From the NCBI RefSeq assembly GCF_001403615.1, contig NZ_LN879457.1:1-64000 (forward strand): DNA of 64,000 bases, read 5' to 3'. Positions 34,700 through 43,300 of the stretch are shown here, in pieces (within the stretch, counting starts at the first letter, position 1; each line of letters opens with the position of its first letter). A program made the translations under genes and the position numbers. Below the pieces are notes generated by a model. That model was given only the letters and a program-made list of their open reading frames with translations. It searched no databases and had not been told where the DNA came from. This stretch comes from Desnuesiella massiliensis. Lineage in GTDB: Bacteria > Bacillota > Clostridia > Clostridiales > Clostridiaceae.

Positions 34700-35119
34700 A
34701 TGGATAGTGTGTTATTTAATAAATTAAGTAAGGAAGAGGCTAGGTTATTGAACCCTTTAGTGCTAGCCTTTATAGGGGATGCTGCTTATGAGGTTTTTAT
34801 CAGATCCTATATTATTGTACAAAATTCCGAGCTATCTGCTCATAAAATGCATGTAAAGGCCATATCCTATGTAAAAGCTCATGCACAAAGTGAAATTCTA
34901 AATAATATAGAGCAGTATTTAACCGAAGAAGAGATGGTTATTTATAAGAGAGGAAGAAATGCTAAATCCTCCTCTGTGCCCAAAAATGCAGATGTAACAG
35001 AATACAGAAAAGCTACAGGGTTAGAAGCTCTTGTAGGTTTTTTATTTATTACTGACCAAAAGGATAGACTAAGAGATATATTAAATAAATGCATAAATTG
35101 TAATAGTTCGGGGGAATAA
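34700..35119 (+). CDS. mrnC: Mini-ribonuclease 3
   Basis: Double-strand RNase without a dsRNA-binding domain that matures 23S rRNA in Bacillus. The 139-residue protein has the RNase III signature [14 protein letters not shown] (acidic residues 27 and 31) and the distal [16 protein letters not shown] with its catalytic acid. Operon mrnC-thyX-rlmB-rae1-sigH mirrors B. subtilis yazC-yacO-yacP-sigH with thyX inserted. Stop and the next start are 2 nt apart. Confidence 0.94.
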   Translation: MDSVLFNKLSKEEARLLNPLVLAFIGDAAYEVFIRSYIIVQNSELSAHKMHVKAISYVKAHAQSEILNNIEQYLTEEEMVIYKRGRNAKSSSVPKNADVTEYRKATGLEALVGFLFITDQKDRLRDILNKCINCNSSGE

Positions 35120-35121
35120 AA

Positions 35122-35865
35122 ATGGAGCAAAAAGTTAAATTAATACAGTATAGCCAGGAGGCTGAAAAAATAGTTTCATCAGCTGCTAAATTGTGCTATA
35201 GCTCTTCAACTGTAGATGATATAATGGATAACTTAAATGAGGAAAGTGTGAAAAAGTTTCTTGATATGCTAATGTCCTATGGGCACGAATCGCCTATAGA
35301 GCATGTAAACTTTACCTTTGCTATAGAAGGGGTATCTAGAAGTCTTACTCATCAGCTTGTGAGACATAGATTGGCTTCTTATTCTCAGCAAAGCCAAAGG
35401 TATGTGAGGTTAGAACAATTTGACTACATAATACCACCAGAAATAGAAAGGGATGAAAAAGCTAGAGAGATATATATAAGCTCCATGAAGGCCAGCCAGA
35501 AAGCTTATGATGAATTAAGTGATATATTAAAGAAAAAATATATATCAGAAGGATTTACAGAAGTAAATGCAGAAAAGAAGGCTATAGAAGATGCTAGATA
35601 TGTATTTCCTAATAGCTGCGAAACTAAGATAATGGTTACTATGAATGCTAGAAGTCTCATAAACTTTTTTAGGCATAGATGCTGCAATAGAGCTCAGTGG
35701 GAAATAAGAAGTTTAGCGGAGAAAATGCTTATAGAAGTTAAAAAGGTAGCACCAACTTTATTCAAGTATGCAGGGCCCTCTTGTATAGGAGGCAATTGCC
35801 CAGAAGGAAAGATGACCTGTGGAAAAATAAAAGAGATGCAGAATAGATACTTAAATATCTTATAA
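35122..35865 (+). CDS. thyX: Flavin-dependent thymidylate synthase
   Basis: Makes dTMP from dUMP using FAD, NAD(P)H and methylene-THF, the alternative to ThyA. The 247-residue protein carries the ThyX motif RHRxxSxxxxSxR as [13 protein letters not shown] (81-93), preceded by [15 protein letters not shown], and the later [22 protein letters not shown]. It supplies the substrate of Tmk at 6632. ThyX here depends on flavin, fitting an anaerobe. Lies between mrnC and rlmB, start 2 nt after the mrnC stop. Confidence 0.96.
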   Translation: MEQKVKLIQYSQEAEKIVSSAAKLCYSSSTVDDIMDNLNEESVKKFLDMLMSYGHESPIEHVNFTFAIEGVSRSLTHQLVRHRLASYSQQSQRYVRLEQFDYIIPPEIERDEKAREIYISSMKASQKAYDELSDILKKKYISEGFTEVNAEKKAIEDARYVFPNSCETKIMVTMNARSLINFFRHRCCNRAQWEIRSLAEKMLIEVKKVAPTLFKYAGPSCIGGNCPEGKMTCGKIKEMQNRYLNIL

Positions 35866-35878
35866 GGAGTTAGATCGT

Positions 35879-36745
35879 ATGAAAAATATAAATAAAAAAA
35901 GTAGTTTTAAAAATAAAGAAGCGAGCTTTAGAAACAGAGAAGAAAGCTCAAAGGGTAAAGAGCAAACTTTTAGAAATAGAGAAGAAAATCATAATAGCAA
36001 AATAGAAGAAAGAGAAGATATAGTTCAAGGAAGAAATGCTGTGATAGAAGCATTAAAAGGAAATACCACTATTGAATATTTATTGGTGAGCAAAGGAGAA
36101 AAAGAAGGCTCCATAAATCTTATACTTTCTTTAGCTAAAGAAAAAAATATAGTAATAAAAGAAGTAGATAGAAAAAAATTAGATAGCATGTCTCAAGGAA
36201 CACCCCATCAAGGAGTAATGGCTATAATAACTCCATATAAATACTATAGTGTAGAAGATATTATAGAATATGCAGAAGGAAAAGGAGAAAAACCTTTTGT
36301 GATAATTTTGGATGAAATTGAAGATCCTCATAATTTAGGCTCTATAATTAGAACAGCTGAGCTTTGTGGAGCTCACGGTATAATAATTCCTAAAAGAAGA
36401 AATGTAGGAGTTACTGCTACGGTATATAAAACTTCAGCTGGAGCGGTGGAACATATGAGAATAGCTAAGGTTACTAATATCAACAGCGTTATAGATAATC
36501 TAAAGGAAAAAGGTTTGTGGGTATATGGAGCGGACATGGATGGAGCAACCTTCAGCTATGAAACGAATTTTAGTGGTTCTATTGCTCTAGTTATAGGAAG
36601 TGAAGGTAAAGGTATTTCTAGATTGACTAAAGAAAAGTGTGATAATATAGTGAAAATACCTATGGTTGGGAAAATAAATTCATTAAATGCTTCGGTGGCT
36701 GCAGGCATATTAATGTACGAAATTATGAAATCACGAATCAAATAA
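35879..36745 (+). CDS. rlmB: 23S rRNA (guanosine-2'-O-)-methyltransferase RlmB family
   Basis: SpoU/TrmH knotted methyltransferase predicted to 2'-O-methylate 23S rRNA. After a 45-residue charged, repetitive N-terminal tail (two copies of FRNREE, one near-copy), the core starts DIVQGRNAVIEALKG. SPOUT motifs are EIEDPHNLGSIIRTAE, LVIGSEGKGISRL and KIPMVGKINSLNASVAAGI. 288 residues; the tail makes it longer than the minimal family. It is followed closely by rae1. Confidence 0.92.
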   Translation: MKNINKKSSFKNKEASFRNREESSKGKEQTFRNREENHNSKIEEREDIVQGRNAVIEALKGNTTIEYLLVSKGEKEGSINLILSLAKEKNIVIKEVDRKKLDSMSQGTPHQGVMAIITPYKYYSVEDIIEYAEGKGEKPFVIILDEIEDPHNLGSIIRTAELCGAHGIIIPKRRNVGVTATVYKTSAGAVEHMRIAKVTNINSVIDNLKEKGLWVYGADMDGATFSYETNFSGSIALVIGSEGKGISRLTKEKCDNIVKIPMVGKINSLNASVAAGILMYEIMKSRIK

Positions 36746-36755
36746 GGTGCTAAAA

Positions 36756-37265
36756 GTGAGAATAATATTTGTGGATGGATATAATGTCATAAATAGCTGG
36801 CCAGAGCTAAATAAGATAAAAGAATATAGCTATGAAGCAGCTAGACAAAAATTAATAGATGAACTTCAAAATTATTCTAGCTATAAAGGATATAAACTTA
36901 TTTTAGTATTTGATGCTCATAAGGTAAAGGGAACTTTGGAAAAAAAAGAAAAGATAGAGAACATGACAATTATATTCACTAAAGATGGAGAAACCGCAGA
37001 TAGTTATATAGAGAGGGCGGTAAATAATATAGGCCGAAAGACCGAAGTGGTAGTTGTAACATCAGATTCTATGGAACAGCAGCTTACATTCCAAAGGGGG
37101 GCCATAAGGACTTCCTCTTTGGAATTCTACCATGAGGTTAGGGAGGCTGAAAGAAAAATAAAGGCTAAAACAGAAAAAAATATTATTCGACAAAAAAATT
37201 TGTTGGAAGATAGAATAGATAAGCAAGTATTGGAAGAACTTGAGAGAATCCGTAGAAGTCATTGA
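36756..37265 (+). CDS. rae1: Rae1 (YacP), ribosome-associated NYN-domain endoribonuclease
   Basis: In Bacillus Rae1 enters the ribosomal A site and cuts certain mRNAs during translation. The 169-residue protein has the NYN/PIN-like core: IIFVDGYNVINSW (catalytic Asp), LVFDAHKVKG, FTKDGETADSYIER and VVTSDSMEQ, then a charged helical C-terminus. GTG 36756 is preferred because it lies 6 nt after AAGGTG; an in-frame GTG at 36747 sits inside that site. Gene order rlmB-rae1-sigH is conserved. Confidence 0.9.
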   Translation: MRIIFVDGYNVINSWPELNKIKEYSYEAARQKLIDELQNYSSYKGYKLILVFDAHKVKGTLEKKEKIENMTIIFTKDGETADSYIERAVNNIGRKTEVVVVTSDSMEQQLTFQRGAIRTSSLEFYHEVREAERKIKAKTEKNIIRQKNLLEDRIDKQVLEELERIRRSH

Positions 37266-37337
37266 TTTCACTTGACTTAAGGCTATGGAGTAGTTATAAT
37301 TAATAACAATGACATATACGTTCTGGAGGGATGGCCT

Positions 37338-37982
37338 ATGGATAAGAGGAGTAGTGTTGCTAAAACGTTTACAAAATATGAAGAAAAGCTTGATGAAGAA
37401 ATTGTTGTAGAAGCGAAAAAGGGAGATGTTAGAGCACAAGAGTATCTGATTAGTAAGTATCAAAATTTTGTAAAAGCAAAAGCAAAATCTTATTTCCTAA
37501 TAGGCGCAGACAAAGAAGATATATATCAGGAAGGCATGATCGGGTTATATAAAGCAATTAGAGATTTTAAACCTGATAAACTAGCTTCCTTTAGAGCCTT
37601 TGCAGAGCTCTGTGTTACAAGACAGATAATTACAGCTATAAAAACCGCTACAAGGCAAAAGCACATCCCTTTAAATACTTATGTCTCTCTTAATAAACCT
37701 ATATATGAAGAAGAATCAGATAGAACCTTACTAGATGTGCTCTCAACTATTAAAGTTTCTGATCCTGAAGAGTTAGTCATAAGTAAAGAGGAAATGCTAC
37801 ATATAGAAAATGAAATAGGACAAGTGCTGTCAGGCTTAGAGATGGAAGTACTTATGTCTTATCTAGACGGTAAATCCTATCAAGAAATAGCTTGTGATTT
37901 GGACAGACATGCAAAGTCTATAGACAATGCATTGCAAAGGGTTAAAAGAAAGTTAGAAAAATGTTTAAATAATAACAGATAA
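37338..37982 (+). CDS. sigH: RNA polymerase sigma-H factor (Spo0H)
   Basis: Sigma factor for the transition to stationary phase and early sporulation. The 214-residue protein has region 2 (DKEDIYQEGMIGLYKAIRDF, and the -10-recognition helix FRAFAELCVTRQIITAI) and region 4 HTH (SYQEIACDLDRHAKSIDNALQRVKRKL). Position after rae1 and before the secE-nusG cluster is the same as in B. subtilis. Ribosome site GGAGGGATGG. Confidence 0.95.
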   Translation: MDKRSSVAKTFTKYEEKLDEEIVVEAKKGDVRAQEYLISKYQNFVKAKAKSYFLIGADKEDIYQEGMIGLYKAIRDFKPDKLASFRAFAELCVTRQIITAIKTATRQKHIPLNTYVSLNKPIYEEESDRTLLDVLSTIKVSDPEELVISKEEMLHIENEIGQVLSGLEMEVLMSYLDGKSYQEIACDLDRHAKSIDNALQRVKRKLEKCLNNNR

Positions 37983-37996
37983 ATTTTGAAAATTTA

Positions 37997-38025
37997 TTGA
38001 CATAAAACCTATTTAGTAGTAAAAT
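37997..38025 (+). promoter_or_regulatory. Promoter of the tRNA-Gly/tRNA-Thr/tuf unit
   Basis: TTGACA (37997-38002), 17 nt, TAAAAT (38020-38025). About 28 nt upstream of tRNA-Gly; no other promoter is seen before tuf, so tuf is probably cotranscribed with the tRNAs. Confidence 0.88.
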
Positions 38026-38053
38026 CTAAAAGTGGTATATGTCGATTTATAAA

Positions 38054-38128
<75 letters not shown>

Positions 38129-38136
38129 GAGAAATT

Positions 38137-38212
38137 GCTCACGTAGCTCAGCAGGCAGAGCGTCACCTTGGTAAGGTGGAGGTCGTCGGTTCAAGCCCGA
38201 TCGTGAGCTCCA
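38137..38212 (+). tRNA. tRNA-Thr (GGT)
   Basis: Cloverleaf with acceptor gctcacg / cgtgagc, D-arm agctcagcaggcagagc, anticodon loop ttggtaa (GGT, Thr), T-arm gtcggttcaagcccgat and encoded TCCA. 76 nt. The order Gly-Thr-tuf matches glyT-thrT-tufB of E. coli. Confidence 0.94.
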
Positions 38213-38263
38213 AATTATGTAAAACACAAAACGCTAGGCTAAGTTTACTGATGAAAGGAATAA

Positions 38264-39479
38264 TAAGGAGGAATTATAAATGGCAAAGGCAAAATTTGAA
38301 AGAAACAAACCACACGTTAATATTGGAACAATAGGACACGTAGACCACGGTAAGACAACATTAACAGCAGCTATTACAACAGTATTAGCAAGCAAAGGAT
38401 ATGCAGAAGCATTCAAGTATGACGAAATAGATAAGGCACCAGAAGAAAAAGAAAGAGGAATCACAATCAACACAGCGCACGTTGAGTATCAAACAGAAAA
38501 CAGACACTATGCGCACGTTGACTGTCCAGGACACGCTGACTATGTAAAGAACATGATCACAGGAGCAGCACAAATGGATGGAGCAATCCTAGTTGTATCA
38601 GCAGCAGATGGTCCAATGCCTCAAACAAGAGAGCACATACTACTAGCATCAAGAGTAGGAGTTGACTACATAGTAGTATTCTTAAATAAAGCAGATATGG
38701 TAGACGATCCAGAATTATTAGAGCTAGTAGAAATGGAAGTAAGAGAGTTATTAAGCGAGTATAACTTCCCAGGAGATGATACTCCAATAATAGCAGGATC
38801 AGCATTAAAAGCATTAGAGAACCCAACAGATGAAGCAGCAACAAAATGCATAATGGAGTTAATGGAAGCAGTAGACAGCTACATTCCAACACCAGAAAGA
38901 GCAACTGACAAACCATTCTTAATGCCAGTAGAAGATGTATTCACAATCACAGGAAGAGGAACAGTTGCAACAGGAAGAGTAGAAAGAGGAATATTAAAAG
39001 TTGGTGACGAAGTAGAAGTTATCGGCTTAACAGAAGAAAGAAAGAAGACAGTAGTAACTGGAGTAGAAATGTTCAGAAAGTTACTAGACCAAGCGATGGC
39101 AGGAGATAACATAGGAGCATTATTAAGAGGTGTTCAAAGAACTGATATCGAAAGAGGTCAAGTATTAGCAAAAACAGGATCAGTAAATCCACACAAGAAA
39201 TTCGTAGGTCAAGTATACGTATTAAAGAAAGAAGAAGGCGGAAGACACACACCATTCTTTGATGGATACAGACCACAATTCTATTTCAGAACAACAGACG
39301 TTACAGGATCAATCAAATTACCAGATGGAATGGAAATGGTTATGCCTGGAGACCACATCGACATGAACGTTGAATTAATCACACAAGTAGCAATGGATGA
39401 AGGATTAAGATTCGCTATCAGAGAAGGCGGAAGAACAGTAGGTTCAGGTGTTGTTACTACTATATTAGAATAATTATAG
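38264..39479 (+). repeat. 1216-bp exact duplicate, copy 1 (tuf with ribosome site)
   Basis: From TAAGGAGGAATTATAA before the start codon to ATAATTATAG after the stop, this block appears identical to 54176-55391 by line-by-line reading. Flanking bases differ at once on both sides. Same orientation, 15,912 bp apart. Confidence 0.92.
38280..39473 (+). CDS. tuf: Elongation factor Tu, copy 1
   Basis: GTPase that brings aminoacyl-tRNA to the ribosome. The 397-residue protein has G1 [10 protein letters not shown] (about 18-27), G2 with RGITI, G3 DCPGHADY and G4 NKADM, then domains II and III. Codon use is strongly biased to A-ending codons (gca, aga, gaa), typical of very highly expressed genes. 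It follows tRNA-Gly and tRNA-Thr. The protein and the surrounding 1.2 kb are identical to the copy after fusA. Confidence 0.98.
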   Translation: MAKAKFERNKPHVNIGTIGHVDHGKTTLTAAITTVLASKGYAEAFKYDEIDKAPEEKERGITINTAHVEYQTENRHYAHVDCPGHADYVKNMITGAAQMDGAILVVSAADGPMPQTREHILLASRVGVDYIVVFLNKADMVDDPELLELVEMEVRELLSEYNFPGDDTPIIAGSALKALENPTDEAATKCIMELMEAVDSYIPTPERATDKPFLMPVEDVFTITGRGTVATGRVERGILKVGDEVEVIGLTEERKKTVVTGVEMFRKLLDQAMAGDNIGALLRGVQRTDIERGQVLAKTGSVNPHKKFVGQVYVLKKEEGGRHTPFFDGYRPQFYFRTTDVTGSIKLPDGMEMVMPGDHIDMNVELITQVAMDEGLRFAIREGGRTVGSGVVTTILE

Positions 39480-39487
39480 CTTTAAAT

Positions 39488-39518
39488 AAGGGGCTGGGTT
39501 TAATAACCTAGTCCTTTA
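39488..39518 (+). terminator. Weak terminator-like hairpin after tuf copy 1
   Basis: AAGGGGCTGGGTT pairs imperfectly with AACCTAGTCCTT around a TAAT loop; the following T-tract is short. Confidence 0.4.
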
Positions 39519-39533
39519 CATAGCAAATTAACG

Positions 39534-39562
39534 TTGACATAAGAATCTACTTGTGATAAATT
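39534..39562 (+). promoter_or_regulatory. Promoter of rpmG-secE-nusG
   Basis: TTGACA (39534-39539), 17 nt, TAAATT (39557-39562), 82 nt before the rpmG start. Confidence 0.72.
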
Positions 39563-39643
39563 ATTTAAGTAATGCTTAAAATAGTAAAGAACTAGGTTCT
39601 TATACACACATCATGTTATTTATAAGTACTGGAGGTGCACATT

Positions 39644-39793
39644 GTGAGAGTAAAAATAACTTTAGCATGCACAGAATGCAAGCAAAGAAACTACAACTCA
39701 ATGAAGAATAAGAAGAACGACCCAGATAGATTAGAGATGAAAAAGTACTGTAAGTTCTGTCAAAGACACACACTTCATAAAGAGACAAAATAA
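39644..39793 (+). CDS. rpmG: 50S ribosomal protein L33, zinc-binding form
   Basis: A 49-residue large-subunit protein starting at GTG 39644, 5 nt after [28 protein letters not shown] and so on. The zinc ribbon is complete (CTEC at 9-12, CKFC at 36-39), so this is the zinc-dependent form, in contrast to the zinc-free S4 at 33959. The position just before secE-nusG is standard in Firmicutes. Confidence 0.95.
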   Translation: MRVKITLACTECKQRNYNSMKNKKNDPDRLEMKKYCKFCQRHTLHKETK

Positions 39794-39841
39794 GCTTATT
39801 TGTGATTATTCCTTTAAAAAAAGCTTGGGGATGTGAAAAAA

Positions 39842-40069
39842 ATGGCTTCAGATGGGAATGTAAAAGCAAAAAGTCAAACGCAATCAGGTTTGATTAAGTT
39901 TTTTAGAGAGGTTAAAGCTGAATTTAAGAGAATAACTTGGCCATCTAAAAAGGAAATAAAGAAATCGACAATAGCAGTAGCTGTATTTTGTTTATTGTAT
40001 ATTGTTTATGTAGGCGGCATTGATGTTGTATTTAAAAACCTCTTTGATTTAATCTTTAGAATAAAGTAA
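39842..40069 (+). CDS. secE: Preprotein translocase subunit SecE
   Basis: Small essential part of the SecYEG channel. The 75-residue protein has the conserved amphipathic FFREVKAEFKRITWPSKKEI followed by one membrane segment (STIAVAVFCLLYIVYVGGI). ATG 39842 is 10 nt from GGGGA; an in-frame GTG at 39833 is too close to that site. Sits between rpmG and nusG as usual. Confidence 0.95.
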   Translation: MASDGNVKAKSQTQSGLIKFFREVKAEFKRITWPSKKEIKKSTIAVAVFCLLYIVYVGGIDVVFKNLFDLIFRIK

Positions 40070-40071
40070 AA

Positions 40072-40106
40072 AAGGAGGTTGGGATGTTTTATTCATCCCG
40101 CAGATT
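40072..40106 (+). promoter_or_regulatory. Hairpin between Shine-Dalgarno and start codon of nusG
   Basis: AAGGAGGTT (40072-40080) lies 26 nt from ATG 40107. GGGATG (40081-40086) pairs with CATCCC (40094-40099), loop TTTTATT. Folding the hairpin leaves 7 nt between the SD end and the ATG, a normal distance. The ATG inside the hairpin (40084) would start a different frame. Confidence 0.6.
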
Positions 40107-40628
40107 ATGAGTGAAAGAGCTAGATGGTATGTAGTACATACATATTCTGGTTATGAAAACAAAGTTAAGGCCAACTTAGAGAAAACCATAGAAAATAGAA
40201 ATCTTCATGATCTAATATTAGATGTGCAAGTTCCTATGGAGGAGCAAGTAGAAGAGAAAGATGGTAAAACTAAGGTTACCTTAAAAAAGATATTTCCAGG
40301 ATATGTTCTTGTAAAAATGGTTATGACTGACGACTCTTGGTATGTAGTTAGAAATACTAGAGGAGTTACAGGTTTCGTGGGTCCAGGATCAAAACCTGTA
40401 CCACTTACCGATGAAGAGGTTGATTGTATGGGAATAAAAGATGCTCCTGTAGCTATTGACTTGGAGGTAGGAGAAAACATCAAGATTATTTCAGGACCAC
40501 TTAAAGAATTTGTGGCTTCTATACAAGAAATTAATCTTGAAAAACGTAAGATAAAAGGCTTGGTTAATATGTTCGGCAGGGATACCTTAGCAGAATTTGA
40601 TTTTAACCAAGTAGAAAAAATGGATTAG
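40107..40628 (+). CDS. nusG: Transcription termination/antitermination factor NusG
   Basis: Binds RNA polymerase and modulates pausing and coupling to translation. The 173-residue protein has the NGN domain (ARWYVVHTYSGYENKVKANLE; FPGYVLVKM; VRNTRGVTGFVG) and the C-terminal KOW motif (EVGENIKIISGPLKEFVASIQEI, within about 120-145). Start ATG 40107 is set by the match to the family N-terminus; its ribosome site is displaced by a hairpin, see the separate entry. Confidence 0.95.
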   Translation: MSERARWYVVHTYSGYENKVKANLEKTIENRNLHDLILDVQVPMEEQVEEKDGKTKVTLKKIFPGYVLVKMVMTDDSWYVVRNTRGVTGFVGPGSKPVPLTDEEVDCMGIKDAPVAIDLEVGENIKIISGPLKEFVASIQEINLEKRKIKGLVNMFGRDTLAEFDFNQVEKMD

Positions 40629-40668
40629 TTAAAAACAAAATTTAAACTTAGACGAAAGTCTTAATAAA

Positions 40669-40701
40669 GTGGGAGGGCAATGATAAAGCCCGTATAACCA
40701 C
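40669..40701 (+). promoter_or_regulatory. Candidate L1-binding site before rplK (23S mimic)
   Basis: GTGGGAGGGC (40669-40678) and GCCCGTATAACCAC (40688-40701) form GTGG/CCAC and GGGC/GCCC stems separated by an asymmetric internal loop. The pattern GGUGGGAG...stem...UACCACC is the L1 site of 23S rRNA helix 76. It ends a few nt before the AGGAGG of rplK, where L1 binding could block translation. Confidence 0.65.
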
Positions 40702-40720
40702 AGTATAGGAGGAATTACTC

Positions 40721-41146
40721 ATGGCTAAGAAAGTAACAGGAATGATTAAACTTCAACTTCCTGCAGGAAAGGCAACACCAGCACCACCAGTTGGACCAGC
40801 GTTAGGACAACATGGTGTAAACATTATGGGATTCTGTAAGGAATTTAATGCAAAAACTGCAAACCAAGCTGGATTAATAATTCCAGTAGTAATAACTGTT
40901 TACCAAGATAGATCTTTTAGTTTCATACTAAAGACTCCTCCAGCAGCTGTTCTTATTAAAAAAGAACTTGGCTTAGAAAGTGGATCAGGAGTACCAAACA
41001 AAACTAAAGTTGGTAAATTAACTAAAGAACAAGTTAAGAAAATAGCAGAAACTAAAATGCCTGACTTAAATGCCGCTTCACTTGAAGCTGCTATGAGCAT
41101 GATCGAAGGAACAGCTAGAAGTATGGGTGTAACTGTAGTAGACTAA
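40721..41146 (+). CDS. rplK: 50S ribosomal protein L11
   Basis: GTPase-centre protein of the large subunit. The 141-residue protein has the linker-bordered N-domain with the proline-rich [27 protein letters not shown] and the C-terminal rRNA-binding domain ending in [12 protein letters not shown]. It is cotranscribed with rplA. Upstream is a hairpin resembling the L1 site of 23S rRNA. Confidence 0.97.
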   Translation: MAKKVTGMIKLQLPAGKATPAPPVGPALGQHGVNIMGFCKEFNAKTANQAGLIIPVVITVYQDRSFSFILKTPPAAVLIKKELGLESGSGVPNKTKVGKLTKEQVKKIAETKMPDLNAASLEAAMSMIEGTARSMGVTVVD

Positions 41147-41152
41147 TATAAT

Positions 41153-41180
41153 GGTGGGAGGTAAAAACCGTTAATACCAC
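41153..41180 (+). promoter_or_regulatory. Candidate L1-binding site before rplA (23S mimic)
   Basis: GGTGGGAGGT (41153-41162) with ACCGTTAATACCAC (41167-41180): GTGG/CCAC and GGT/ACC stems flank an internal loop (GA / GTTAATA). This is even closer to the 23S rRNA L1 site (GGUGGGAG and UACCACC) than the copy before rplK. It ends directly before the AAAGGAGG of rplA, fitting autogenous control by L1. Confidence 0.65.
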
Positions 41181-41197
41181 AAAGGAGGCTTAATCAT

Positions 41198-41887
41198 ATG
41201 GGAAAGAATTATATTGAAAGTGCAAAATTAATAGACAGAAGTGCTTTATATACTCCAGGAGAAGCTTTAGAGTTAGCTGTTAAAACTGCTAAAGCTAAGT
41301 TTGATGAAACAATTGAATTACACGTTAGACTTGGAGTTGACCCAAGACATGCTGATCAACAAGTAAGAGGAGCGGTTGTTCTTCCTAACGGAACTGGTAA
41401 AACTGTTAGAGTTTTAGTTTTCGCTAAAGGAGACAAAGCTAAAGAAGCTGAAGCTGCAGGAGCAGAATTTGTTGGAGCAGAAGATTTAGTAGATAAAATT
41501 CAAAAAGAAAACTGGTTTGACTATGATGTAGTTGTAGCAACTCCAGACATGATGGGTGTAGTTGGTAGATTAGGTAGAGTATTAGGACCTAAGGGCCTAA
41601 TGCCAAACCCAAAATCCGGTACAGTTACTTTTGATGTAGCTAAGGCTATAGCTGAAATAAAAGCTGGTAAGGTTGAATATAGAGTTGACAAGACTGCTAT
41701 CGTTCACGTTCCAATAGGAAAAAAATCCTTTGGATCTGAAAAGTTAATAGTTAACTTCCAATCTTTAATGGAAGCTTTAGTAAAAGCTAAACCAGCTGCT
41801 GCTAAGGGACAATACATCAAATCAGTATCTGTTTCAAGCACAATGGGACCTGGAATTAAAATAAATCCAACTAAAGTTTTAGAATAG
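41198..41887 (+). CDS. rplA: 50S ribosomal protein L1
   Basis: Protein of the L1 stalk that guides E-site tRNA release, and in many bacteria a translational repressor of the rplK-rplA mRNA. The 229-residue protein has [43 protein letters not shown] and the C-terminal [14 protein letters not shown] (within the last 25 residues). Two L1-type hairpins lie upstream of rplK and rplA. Confidence 0.97.
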   Translation: MGKNYIESAKLIDRSALYTPGEALELAVKTAKAKFDETIELHVRLGVDPRHADQQVRGAVVLPNGTGKTVRVLVFAKGDKAKEAEAAGAEFVGAEDLVDKIQKENWFDYDVVVATPDMMGVVGRLGRVLGPKGLMPNPKSGTVTFDVAKAIAEIKAGKVEYRVDKTAIVHVPIGKKSFGSEKLIVNFQSLMEALVKAKPAAAKGQYIKSVSVSSTMGPGIKINPTKVLE

Positions 41888-41889
41888 TA

Positions 41890-41918
41890 TTGACATTAAG
41901 AAGTTTGTATGTTAACAT
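41890..41918 (+). promoter_or_regulatory. Promoter of rplJL
   Basis: TTGACA (41890-41895), 17 nt, TAACAT (41913-41918), directly upstream of the L10 leader. Confidence 0.65.
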
Positions 41919-42044
41919 AACAAAGGTCAAGTGAATAAAATCCTCCGTAGACAGTAGGTGCGAAAGCGTAAATTGTAATACCTACCTAGGATGCCAATAC
42001 ATAGATTGATTGGTCTTCTTGCGTCTGCGGGAAGGCCTTTGTTA
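41918..42044 (+). ncRNA. Ribosomal protein L10 leader
   Basis: Known Firmicutes cis-regulatory RNA bound by L10(L12)4. Visible elements are CCGTAGAC (41945-41952) pairing with GTCTGCGG (42023-42030), the kink-turn-bearing stem GTAGGTGCGAAAGCG...TACCTAC, and an outer pairing AACAAAGG (41919-41926) / CCTTTGTT (42036-42043) that could compete as an attenuator. It is placed between a promoter and rplJ, as expected. Confidence 0.9.
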
Positions 42045-42084
42045 TTATATAAAACAGTGATAACTGTGAGGAGGTGGACACACA

Positions 42085-42585
42085 GTGATAAATAAGAATA
42101 GACAAATTAAAGAAGCTAAAGTTGCAGAAATTAAAGAAAAATTAGAAAAGGCTCAAGCTGTTATACTTGCAAGTTATCAAGGATTAACAGTTGAAGAAGA
42201 TACAGAGCTAAGAAAAAAATTAAGAGAAGCTGGTGTAGAATACAAGGTGTACAAAAACACATTGGTAACACTTGCAGCTAAGGAGTTAGGTTTAGACGCC
42301 GTATCTCCATACTTAGAGGGACCTGTATCCATAGCTTTTGGTTATGATGATGTTACGGCTCCGGCTAGAGTTTTAAATGACTTTGCTAAAGATCACAAGA
42401 AGTTAGAATTAAAAGCTGGTATAGTTCAAGGCGAAGTTTACGATACAAGTAAAGTTAAACAACTTGCTACAATACCATCAAAAGAAGTTCTTATTGCAAA
42501 ACTTCTTGGAAGCATCAAGTCACCATTATCAAAACTTGCTATTTTATTAAATGCAATTAAAGAAAAGAAAGAGTCTGCTGAATAA
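42085..42585 (+). CDS. rplJ: 50S ribosomal protein L10
   Basis: Anchors the L7/L12 stalk and represses its own operon via the leader. The 166-residue protein has the rRNA-binding domain ([35 protein letters not shown], in two parts) and the C-terminal helix that binds L7/L12 dimers ([16 protein letters not shown]). Start GTG 42085 follows GAGGAGGTGG. Confidence 0.96.
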   Translation: MINKNRQIKEAKVAEIKEKLEKAQAVILASYQGLTVEEDTELRKKLREAGVEYKVYKNTLVTLAAKELGLDAVSPYLEGPVSIAFGYDDVTAPARVLNDFAKDHKKLELKAGIVQGEVYDTSKVKQLATIPSKEVLIAKLLGSIKSPLSKLAILLNAIKEKKESAE

Positions 42586-42652
42586 TACACGTTGTAAAGT
42601 GAGCAGATAGATTAAAGATTATTTTATAAAGAAATTTTGGAGGTGTCTTATA

Positions 42653-43015
42653 ATGACAAGAGAAGAAATCATTCAAGCTATAAAAGAAATGAGCGTTTTA
42701 GAATTAAACGAATTAGTAAAAGCATGTGAAGAAGAATTTGGAGTAAGTGCAGCAGCTCCAGTAGCGGCAGCAGGTGCAGCAGCAGCTCCAGCAGCTGAAG
42801 AAAAAACTGAGTTTGATGTAGTATTAGCTAGTGCTGGTGCTGAAAAGATCAAAGTTATAAAAGTTGTTAGAGAATTAACTGGATTAGGCTTAAAAGAAGC
42901 TAAAGAAGTAGTTGACGGAGCGCCAAAGACATTAAAAGAAGGCGTTTCAAAAGAAGAAGCAGAAAGCATAAAAGCAAAACTTGCAGAAGTTGGTGCTACA
43001 GTAGAAGTAAAGTAA
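42653..43015 (+). CDS. rplL: 50S ribosomal protein L7/L12
   Basis: Multi-copy stalk protein that recruits translation GTPases. The 120-residue protein has an N-terminal dimerisation helix, an Ala-rich hinge ([17 protein letters not shown]) and the globular domain [22 protein letters not shown]. Ribosome site GGAGGTG, followed by a strong terminator that separates stalk genes from rpoBC. Confidence 0.97.
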   Translation: MTREEIIQAIKEMSVLELNELVKACEEEFGVSAAAPVAAAGAAAAPAAEEKTEFDVVLASAGAEKIKVIKVVRELTGLGLKEAKEVVDGAPKTLKEGVSKEEAESIKAKLAEVGATVEVK

Positions 43016-43034
43016 TACTAGCAGTAACAATGGT

Positions 43035-43068
43035 AAGAGGCACTTTGTTAGAAAGTGCCTCTTTTTTA
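43035..43068 (+). terminator. Terminator/attenuator after rplL
   Basis: GAGGCACTTT (43037-43046) and AAAGTGCCTC (43052-43061) form a perfect stem, followed by TTTTTT. In many bacteria the rplL-rpoB attenuator is partly read through to rpoBC. Confidence 0.9.
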
Positions 43069-43092
43069 AAGTAAGTATTTTTAAAGTATCTA

Positions 43093-43121
43093 TTGACTGG
43101 TATAATCAAATATGCTACTAT
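43093..43121 (+). promoter_or_regulatory. Candidate rpoBC promoter
   Basis: TTGACT (43093-43098), 17 nt, TACTAT (43116-43121) with a TGC extended -10. It leaves a 170-nt leader. Confidence 0.55.
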
Positions 43122-43232
43122 TATTTAATGTACTGTTCAATATGGATCAGTATATCATTTTAAAAATAATATATAAGACTTGAATTAAATTTACATTTTT
43201 GGTTATACTAATTTGATGATATTGTATGCAAT

Positions 43233-43269
43233 CCAGAAGCATAGGTCCTAGGGGATATTATGCTTTTGG
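43233..43269 (+). promoter_or_regulatory. Hairpin in the rpoB leader
   Basis: CCAGAAGCATA (43233-43243) pairs with TATGCTTTTGG (43259-43269; one G-U), about 30 nt before the rpoB start. Possible translational control or processing site. Confidence 0.5.
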
Positions 43270-43300
43270 CTATTTTAGTTTATACAAGGGGTGAAAGCTG

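Noticed and set aside
38385..39276. Several Leu/Ser-rich minus-strand frames within tuf, repeated in copy 2
   Set aside because: They arise from the strong codon bias of tuf read backwards; identical in both copies because the DNA is identical. No ribosome sites.
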